The notes beneath the pieces are model-generated. The model worked only from the letters and a program-made list of their open reading frames with translations, did not search any database and was not told the origin of the DNA. DNA of 64,000 nucleotides, taken from NCBI GenBank assembly GCA_021234155.1, contig JAJEKV010000078.1, positions 808,001 through 872,000 of the forward strand, given 5' to 3'. Source of the stretch: Isoetes taiwanensis (taxonomy: Eukaryota > Streptophyta > Lycopodiopsida > Isoetales > Isoetaceae). The position numbers and the translations under genes were made by a program. The stretch's first letter is position 1, and the number at the start of each line of letters is the position of its first letter. Shown piece by piece: positions 56,154 to 64,000 of the stretch.

Positions 56154-56465
56154 CTAGTAGAAGCCCCATGCTTGGACTTCCTCTTGTCCCTCGGCTTCCT
56201 TTGCTTTCCGATCTTTATATTCCCTAAGAATATCCGGATAAGCTTCTAAAACATTGCCACACACCCATGAAGCGTCCTCCAAAGGTTTGTGAGCAAACTT
56301 AACCAAATATTGTCTTGAACCACTAGTGGATTTATCCGCCAAAATTGTTTCCGGCTCTAGAACTTCGGAATCATCAATCAATTCTGGCTCAGTTAACCTC
56401 CCAAGTTGAGGTAACTCCTTACCATGATAAGCCTTTAGGAATGAAACATTCACTACATCATGCAT
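56154..56465 (-). pseudogene. Gypsy integrase C-terminus and chromodomain
   Basis: HDVVNVSFLKAYHGKELPQL is the end of integrase. Then comes LEPETILADKSTSGSRQYLV and WVCGNVLEAYPDILREY, a chromodomain of about 50 residues with its aromatic positions. It ends at a stop about 100 bases before the polypurine tract. A single-base loss at about 56460 puts it out of frame with the upstream part. Confidence 0.85.
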
Positions 56466-56760
56466 TTTCCAACCTTAATTGATATGCATTCTCATTGACC
56501 ACTTTAATAACTTGAAATGGTCCATGGAAACGGGGTGCCAACTTAAGATCCTTCTTGCGCGCATCTTTCTTAAAGTGGCCTTTATGGATCCTCATCCATA
56601 CCCAATCTCCTTCCTTAAAAACCATTGGTTGCCGCAACTTAGATGATTTATTTGCAAAAGATGCTTGAGCATCTCGAATACGAGCTTGAAGCAAGTCTAT
56701 GAGATCCTTATGCTCAATAACCAAATCATCTTGGGAGGTTACTCCTCACATACAAACCTC
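56458..56760 (-). pseudogene. Gypsy integrase C-terminal domain
   Basis: Contains ARIRDAQASFANKSSKLR, FKEGDWVWMRIHKGHF and LAPRFHGPFQVIKVVNENAY, the GPY/F-type DNA-binding region of chromovirus integrases. Confidence 0.85.
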
Positions 56761-56839
56761 CCAGCTGGAACATCCTCACATACTCGAAAGAGTGGCTCCC
56801 GCACAGGCTGACCATAGACCGCCTGAAAAGGGGTCATCT

Positions 56840-58750
56840 TTATGGTAGACTGATAGGTATTATTATACACAAATTCAGCAATAGGCAAATACTCTTCCCA
56901 ATGACTTGATGTTCATTAACAAACCCCCTTAAGATGGAACAAATAACTTTATTTACCACCTCGGATTGTCCATCAGTTTCTGGGTGAAACGCAGTGGAGA
57001 ACCTTAACTCTATCCCCAATTGCATAAACAATGCCCTCCAGAATTTACTAGTAAACTTTGTATCACGATCAGATATAATAATTTTTGGCAACCCATGTAG
57101 CCTAAATATCTCTTTGATAAAGAGCGTAGCCGCACTATAAGCCGTCAACTTATCCGAACAAGGAATAAAATGAGCGTGCTTAGTTAAACAATCAACAATT
57201 GTCCAAATGACAGTGTTCTTGCGAGAACTGGGAGGAAGACCAACAATAAAATCCATAGTGATCTGTTCCCACTTTGCCTCCGGAATAGGCAAGGATAAAG
57301 GAACACCATGAGGTTTCTTGTTCGCTTTCTTTATCCGTTGACACGTAACACAATGACGAATATGAACCAAAACATCTCTCCGCAATCCAGGCCAAAAAAA
57401 GTATGGTTCAAGCTTTGCCAAAGTTGCCCCCACGCCCCGATGACCCGCAGTAGGTGCATCATGGACTTCTTTAAGAATAAGTGATCGAATATTCCGAACA
57501 ATGCATAGCTTTGGACCTTTATACAAGAACCCATTAACGATCTTATATCCATATGCATTGCCACTTTGAGCTAACAACCAAATATCCTTATAATCAGGGT
57601 CAGTGGCATACAATGGCTTCATTTCCTCCAAATGGTTGGATTGTGCTATAGAAAGAGAACAAACTGCATAACGTCTACTTAAAGCATCAGCTACAACATT
57701 CTCTTTACCAGGACGATAAGCCACTGAGAAATCATATTGCTGCATAAAAGCAACCCATTTCAACTGCCTTTCCGATAATGTTTTCTGTGAAACAATGTGC
57801 CTAATGCTTTGGTGGTCAGTCAAAATATGAACTGTCGACCCTATAAGATACCGTCGCCACACTTTCAAAGCATGAATGACAGCCAGAAATTCCTTATCAT
57901 AAGCACTATATCTACTTTCCGTGTCAGAAAACTTCCGACTTTCATAGGCAATAGGATGATCATCCTGCATCAAAACCGAGTCCAAAACCACACCACTTGC
58001 ATCAACACATAACAAGAAAGGTAGATCAAACTTTGGCAAACGCAGAACAGGAGGATTAACCATGGCATCCTTTAAAACTTGGAAAGCAAACTGATGATTA
58101 TGATTCCATTGGAAAGGAACATCTTTTCGTAGCAACAAATATAAATCTGAAGCTAAACGAGCAAAATTCTGTACAAACTTCCTATAATAACTGCATAAGC
58201 CCAGAAAAGAACGCAATGCAGCAACTGAAGTAGGTACAGGCCAATCCACAATTTCTTGCACCTTACTGGGATCAACTTTAAGACCCTCAGCGCAAATAAT
58301 ATGACCCAAATATTCAATTTCCGATTGGAAAATGATACTTTTCTTAGGATTAAGAGTAATAGACTCTTCCCTCAACCGACGGAAAACCTCCCGCAAATGC
58401 AAGTAATGATCTTCCTCGAACTTACTAAAAACTAATATGTCATCAAAGAACACGACAACATAAACACCATGCACATCTTCAAATATTCGCCCCATTAGCC
58501 TCGCAAAAGAAGCTGGCGCATTTGTAAGTCCAAATGGCATGACTAAAAACTCATAATGTCCAAAGGTTGTCCTAAACGCAGTCTTGTGAACATCTTCAGG
58601 CGCAACCTTAAGTTGCCAATACCCTGACTTAAGATCAAGACGGCTAAAAATTGTGGCACCTTGGAGTTGATCAAACAAATCATCCGCCCTTGGTATAGGA
58701 AACCGATTCTTTATGGTTATCTTATTCAAAGCGCGATAATCTATACACAT
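56840..58750 (-). pseudogene. Gypsy RT, RNase H and integrase core
   Basis: A 636-codon frame. RT: IDYRALNKITIKNRFPIPR, FSRLDLKSGYWQLKV, MPFGLTNAPASFARLM and VVFFDDILVFSK (catalytic DD present). RNase H: LCVDASGVVLDSVL, YDKEFLAVIHALKVW, LTDHQSIRHI. Integrase: an HHCC finger (HDAPTAGHRG ... CVTCQRIKK) and the DDE triad (MDFIVGLPP, IISDRDTKF, PETDGQSEV). A one-base loss near 58745 (before CIDYRALNK) breaks the link to protease; another near 56910 ends the frame early (IGKSICLLL), after which the true frame resumes outside it. Confidence 0.92.
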
Positions 58751-59424
58751 GCGCCAGAATTATCTTTTTTCTTAACCAACAAGACAGGAGCACCAAAAGG
58801 TGTACTATGGCGGATCAATCCAGCTTGAAGTAACTCATCAAGCTGGCGCCTAATCTCAACTTGTTGGCCATGCATTCTCCGATAAGGAGCTTGATTAGGA
58901 GGTTCTTTCCCAGGAAGAAGATCAATCCTGTGGTCCTCCAAACGTTGGGGTGGCAAAGTTTGTGGAATTTCATTTGAAAAGACATCATCAAAATAATGCA
59001 AAAAGATTGTTTGACGCTCATTTAATGGAGATACATCAGACTTAGGACGCAAAACCACCAAATACACAAAATGAGTTTTCATTGCCAAACGTTTAAACTG
59101 TACAACAAAAACTGTTGGAATAGGGGAAACAATATCATCCTTCACAAACTTGAAGGTCTTTTTACCCCCTTCCAAAGATAACATAACAATACCCGCTTTC
59201 CAATCTATAAGAGGATTAATAGCCTTATGCCATGGCATGCCTAGAATAATATCCATACCTCCAAGGTCAGTAACCATGAAAGAACGTTTACAGATATATC
59301 CCTGCAATTGAAATTCAACATCCTTGACCATAAATGAAGAAGGCGGAGGGGCAACATTCAAGAAAGCAGAAGATAATTCTACATCACTTGATAAAGGAAT
59401 AGAAGTTAATTTTAGTTCTTTTAC
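58741..59424 (-). pseudogene. Gypsy protease C-terminus to RT start
   Basis: MDIILGMPWHKAINPLIDWK is the conserved region after the protease active site. RIDLLPGKEPPNQAPYRRM and LDELLQAGLIRHSTPFGAP (RT1) with VLLVKKKD follow. The CACTA element joins it at 59425; the first half of the protease is on the other side (63435 upward). Confidence 0.9.
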
Positions 59425-62400
59425 CACTACAAGAGGATGCCTGCTAGACGTCAGGTAAATCGTCAGAAAGCCTTCACAAATCAGACAACTTCCCAGGCTG
59501 GCTGGCTGACGTTTACCTGACGAATAGCCTGACTCATATTATCTGACGAATCGTCAGACGATGCGTCAGGTGAATCGTCAGCCAAGCGTCAGATCATGCG
59601 TCAGAGTGCTCGTCAGGATAATAGTCAGGAAATATTAGTCAGGAGAATCGTCAGCATATTAGTCAGCATAATGGTCAGCCTATTAGTCAGCATATTAGTC
59701 AACATATTAAGCAGGTCCATGGTCAGATCATTAGTCAGGATATTGGTCAGCACATTAGTCAGGATAGTAGTCAGGTAGTTGGACCAAGATATAGTAATAA
59801 TGTGTGATGTTTATTTACCAAACAGGGATTTGAACCCTGATATTCCAGCTTGGTATAAAACTAGAGCGTACAAATTATACAACAAAATTGATTGAAGAAT
59901 CTTAACAACACAAGATTCTAGCATAAATACAACTTGCTTGTAATAACAATAACAGCAAAAATCATAGTAGGGTTCTGTCTTTATGCGTGAACTCATAGCC
60001 AACTTCAATAAGAATATGGTGGTTACTCTGGCAATACCATCACGAAGCAACTTAGGTAGACAGTCTTGCCTTTCTAGTCGAGAAATCTAGAAACACATTT
60101 ACGACGTTTAATTGACATTCATGAAAGAAACGTATTTAACACAGAACGACAATACCAAATAATGTTACATTTATTTCGAGATAATCGTACACATCCGAGT
60201 AAATGCTGTAATCTATCAAACCAAACTGGCTTTTCAACAAATAAGATTTTCTAAATATAATATGGCTTACCGGGGGAACCTCCATTGCCTCAATCTCATT
60301 TAGCATCTTAAGGTCTGGCAAAGCCCTGATTCGACACAAAAATAAGCAAAGAATGTGTTTCCTGCTCAGGATGTTATTTCTTGCAGAAAACATAAGTTCA
60401 GCATCTATCCAAGTAATCAATCATCATTTAGGCAATTTCTATAAGCAAGATCACAGAACTGATGCCTACTTTTTTAGGCATGCAATATATTTGCATTTTC
60501 TAGATGCATAATCTAGAGCCACTTCATTTTCAGCTAGGTTGAAACCTAAACCACTTTCCAGGTTGTACATTTTCATATAGCTGGCCTGGAATTATAACTT
60601 GCGATCTCGAGATAATTATTTCAGCCAAGGATACAATCATTCCAGCCAAAATAATTTCATATATGCCTTCGCCTTATCATAAACTAAAGCAACACATAAG
60701 GTCTTATGGAAACTTGGCTTCAACAATATAAAGGAATCCAAGCTACTCCTAGAGTATAGGAATATAATAAGACTTTACAACATCTAAGTCCAACCGTCTA
60801 GGAACAAAGCATGTAGTAAATCATAATGCATAACCAATTCAGCATAAAAACCATAGTGTAAATCAGCATGTTTGCTATAATTCGTAGAACCTATAACGGT
60901 TCATGCATCTTTAAAACCCATAACCGTTCATGGATCCTAGAAAGTATATCCGGTTTCATTTGGGATATAGACCTATGAGCCAAGTTTAAAGACCATTATC
61001 TTCTCATAATATGGTCATAAAACACAAACAATATTTGAGAGTGAAATGGGAAGTATTTAAGCACATTTATGCAAATGTAAATTCCCAAACCTGATTTGGG
61101 GCACTTCTAGAAATTGCTTCCTGTTTGCATTTGGTGTAGTGTAGAATCTTGCCCCAATGAAACTTGTTTCGTTCCCAGGCATCAAGCTTGCATAAATAAG
61201 ATTGTTTCAGAAAATGTTCAAGTGGTTAGGCTAATACAGTATCAAAACAGAGTTTGCTAAACATGCAAGAAAGCCAAAATATTTTCAAAACATTGTTTTG
61301 GCATAGTAAATACCTCTCAGATTTAGTTTTGTCCAGACAATTAATGTCATCCGGGATAATTTTATCATGTGGCTATGCCATCTATGTTTTTTCAAGTCAA
61401 TTTAGTTCAGCAAAGCCGACTGCACCAGGCAAATCCAGAACTCTGCATGCTGGCATCACACTGGTATATGGTAAAATGCTCCAGCTGCAATTACACATGC
61501 CGAAATGCTGTCTCAGTGCATTGCCGCCTGTTTGGACCATGAAAATCATGTGTATGCTGTTACTGCCTTTGTATCCCGGCAGAAAACCCAGCGGGCAAAT
61601 AATCCTATCAATTTGTCTGCTTAAATTGATTTCAACTATAACAATTACCAGATAAATCAATTTCTAGTCTAATATTTACCAGATAATATGTAATATTGGC
61701 AGTTTGCAGGCAGAGTCGTTTCACCAGGTCGGATCATCTGCGACCAAATATGTTGCGACCAGATGTCGCTTAGTTCCCAACCGAATCAGACATCTGTATG
61801 GCGCCTGATCGGCACCTAACAAATCCGGCAGTAGCCGTCTGCAGCTAGCGGGCAACATGCCCTAAAAAGTTTTGCCCTACAGGCATTTTTTCAAAGACAT
61901 AAAATGCAATGCAATGTATTAAAACGATTTACAGAATTTACCACCAAATCGGCTAGGATGATTCGTATCTATTGGAAAAAAAACCTTTTGCATAGGGAAA
62001 CTGTGAGCCCTAAACCATAAGATATTTTTGTGCCTTAAGCTCAATAGCACATTATGCACCCAAATTACACCTTGGGCATATTAGTTTGAAATATTTCCTA
62101 CGTATTTTGCTAAGAAAACTCTTTACAAAATACTTAAGATAATGCTCTAGATAATGCTTAAGAAGAAGTAGTAACATCATGTTATATGCATTCCGAGTAC
62201 AAGGTTGCGGGTTTGGTTGCCTAGTCCAACTTAATGTAGGAAACCACTAAGAATTTTAATGGTTCCAAAACTAATAATATTAACATATAAGTAGTAGTAG
62301 CAATGTCCCATGTTCAGTATTTAATATTTGTCGATGTTGCAATATTATTGCCACAATTTCCAATATAGTTCAACATAGTTAAATTTCGTGCAATTTTCAA

Positions 62401-63434
62401 GTCCTTGCCAAATCTTGCCATAAGTGACCTTAAACCTAGGCCCTTATATTTTTAACTTTGTATTTCCTTAAATGTAGGCCAAATTGAACCATAGACCAAA
62501 TTGAACTATATGTCAGATTGAAATTTATGAGGTCAATATAGCCCCCACTTGTCTATTGGTCATCAAGTCAATACGCTCAAGCATATTCACCTCCAAAAGA
62601 TGTCTCTAAATTCCAGTAAAAAGAAAACCAGAATCTCAATCATTAAATCTTAACAAATAAATGTAATATACAATGTCACTTGCCCATGTCACCCCCGGTC
62701 CTAGGTGGCCACCCTATGAGTTGGAACATGTAGGCCTTCACTGAGTGTGCATCCCCTCATGCCATGACTAATACCTTTCTCGGCCATGACTAGTACCTTC
62801 ACTGAGTGTGCATCCCCTCAGGCCATATTGTCACTTATTGCTAATTCCCAGAACTTAGCCCAAAAATTTGTTTAAAGTGCAATGTCTAAGTGCACTTTGT
62901 TTGAAGTGCAATGTCTAATAACTAGATTCAAGGCCTCAAAAGGGAAAATGTGTGATGTTTTGTGCTTCTCATTAGTTCCTTGACGTAAAAGTTATTGTGT
63001 TTCATGCATGCCATTAAAGTGCTAATGATTCAAACAAAACATACAAGCCAAGCTTGAATTGAGGGAATGATTCAAGAAAAATATAAGTATGATTTAATAA
63101 ATTGACTAATACTGACGCCGAATATCGCCGACTATTTGTCCGATGTTAAATAGTCGATTAATAGTCGATATATTCGTCGACGTTCACGTCGGGATACCGA
63201 TCAACTTGCTCGTCGGACCTTTAGTCGGACCAATCGTCCGTTGTTCGTCGAGTTTTTGTCGGACTAATAGTCAGAAAATTTTGCATCAGGCTACTCGTCA
63301 GGATATGCATCAGACAGTATTCGTCAGGTTATACGTCAGCCCAGTCGTCATCACAATCGTCACTATGCGCTTAAAAACCCACCTTGGACCGCCTGACGAT
63401 TTTCCTGACGTCTAGCAGGCATTCTCTTGTAGTG
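59425..63434. mobile_element. Non-autonomous CACTA element inside the Gypsy
   Basis: Terminal inverted repeats start CACTACAAGAGGATGCCTGC and (complement of the right end) CACTACAAGAGAATGCCTGC, and match for over 40 bases. CACTA ends define En/Spm-type DNA transposons. Subterminal arrays of GTCAG-centred units lie at 59450-59780 and 63270-63365, with GTCGG/GTCGA versions at 63110-63270; such arrays bind the accessory transposase protein in known CACTA elements. No transposase (TnpD-like) frame was found in the 4010 bp. The flanks (TAC and AGC) do not give the expected 3-bp duplication. Confidence 0.92.
59980..60325 (-). pseudogene. Apparent captured exons inside CACTA
   Basis: Exon a is 60271-60325 (after AATCAG, before GTAAGC) and reads ALPDLKMLNEIEAMEVPP. 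Exon b starts at 60086 (after TTTCTAG) and reads ISRLERQDCLPKLLRDGIAR with VTTIFLLKLAMSS. They join in phase without a stop. Family not recognised. No transposase motif is present, so these are probably host-gene exons picked up by the transposon. The end of exon b is approximate. Confidence 0.45.
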
Positions 63435-64000
63435 AGCGAGCAGAAATAAAATCAAACTCACTGCCCGGATCGAATAAGACATGTACTTTTTGATCTTGAA
63501 TAGTAGCCCAAAATCGTAAGAGACTACTATTCTCAACAGAATCCATATCCGATTTTTCCTGGACCGTAGCCACCTTCTTCCCTTTTCCATCTCCGCGAAC
63601 AGAAGCTACTTTCTTACTTTTATCCTCTTTCTTAGTCCCAGACTTAAGAATAGGTGTAGCTTCCTTTCTTCCCCCTTTCTTCTTTTCCAAATAAGTAGGG
63701 CATTCATAAAACTTATGGTCAGTTGAATAACAAACAAAACACTTATTCTCCCTCATCAACCGCTTTTTACGCGCTTGATAAGATTCCTTTGGCTCTTTGG
63801 CCCCAACAGGTTCATTATCTGCAACGTCTGTGTGCGGCCGTTTGAACGTCCCAGACCCTGGAGCAGATCCCATTGATTTATCACGAAAACCACTCGCCTC
63901 TTTCATAGAAACTTTGAGGCCACGTTGAGCATTAATGGCTTCAGTAAGGGCCAAACCTTCCTCCTCTACTTTCTCTGCCATCTTACAGAGCTCACCAAAA
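63435..64000 (-). pseudogene. Gypsy gag C-terminus (zinc knuckle) and protease start
   Basis: The frame is open to the window edge. It contains a CX2CX4HX4C knuckle (CFVCYSTDHKFYEC), a Lys-rich stretch, then VHVLFDPGSEFDFISARS, the protease active-site region (DPG in place of the usual DS/TG). The CACTA element interrupts just after SARS. Known roles: gag packages RNA, protease cleaves the polyprotein. The element's 5' end lies beyond the window. Confidence 0.9.

Larger units (their letters stand above)
55816..64000 (-). mobile_element. Chromodomain Ty3/Gypsy retrotransposon, incomplete and broken
   Basis: Minus-strand order from the window end: gag zinc knuckle, protease, reverse transcriptase, RNase H, integrase, chromodomain, polypurine tract, LTR. 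The order with integrase after RNase H is Ty3/Gypsy; the C-terminal chromodomain places it among chromoviruses, which target chromatin marks. The 5' LTR, primer site and most of gag are beyond 64000. A CACTA element interrupts the protease region and several single-base losses break pol, so it is inactive as read. Confidence 0.92.

Noticed and set aside
59800-59850. Possible tRNA 3' half (T-arm with TACCAA/TTGGTA stem)
   Set aside because: No D-arm or anticodon arm at the right distance; too short.
61254-61655. 133-codon ORF inside the CACTA as a transposase
   Set aside because: No TnpA/TnpD-like motif and no catalytic acidic residues in context; length far below a transposase.
55816-64000. 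Idea that the Gypsy element is intact
   Set aside because: At least three single-base frame breaks (about 58745, 56910, 56460) and the CACTA insertion prevent a polyprotein, though some breaks could be consensus errors.

Overview
The window is nuclear DNA from a land plant. The evidence is a large PLS-type pentatricopeptide repeat (PPR) gene, a spliced nuclear gene for a chloroplast-targeted membrane protein, AG/GT-bordered introns, a chromodomain Ty3/Gypsy retrotransposon, an L1-like LINE with a zf-RVT tail, a CACTA element and Helitrons. The PPR repeat style and the density of degraded LINEs suggest a fern or similar seed-free plant to me; this is an inference, not something a marker proves.

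Layout. 1-8.7 kb: a decayed unknown coding relic, an FCP1-like HAD phosphatase exon, an acidic hypothetical ORF, an unidentified terminal exon, then mostly non-coding DNA. 8.7-14.7 kb: three unrelated LINE remnants and a degenerate GAATCT-rich repeat. 15.1-19.7 kb is the one clearly functional-looking core: a two-exon DUF3593-like plastid gene on the minus strand, divergent from an 890-aa-class PPR gene on the plus strand. 21.5-24.8 kb: palindromic GGCGCC repeats and a decayed coding relic. 24.95-31.75 kb and 39.2-45.98 kb are two copies of one roughly 4.9-kb segment, each with its own later insertions (a LINE in the first; a MITE and a LINE-tailed non-autonomous retroelement in the second). 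Between them lie an array of CTTAAG palindromes, a frameshifted nuclear gene and an antisense PPR pseudogene. 45.9-47.4 kb: two head-to-tail Helitrons of 699 bp. 47.6-49.2 kb: another decayed coding relic, possibly the other half of the one at 23-24.8 kb. 49.5-51.5 kb: a LINE with a second LINE 3' end nested in it. 54.7-55.8 kb: an unidentified two-exon gene cut by a retrotransposon LTR. 55.8 kb to the end: a chromodomain Ty3/Gypsy element on the minus strand, broken by frameshifts and by a 4-kb CACTA transposon that carries what look like two captured exons.

How it fits together. Most of the window is successive transposon insertion around a few genes. The strongest connecting theme is a LINE superfamily whose members share one 3'-terminal sequence tag (GGTCCCATAGGCC...CCGTGGACG...TAAAA plus a short tandem tail). 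The same tag is on a 1.4-kb element lacking reverse transcriptase, which therefore probably uses LINE machinery in trans. No rRNA, complete tRNA or CRISPR array was found.
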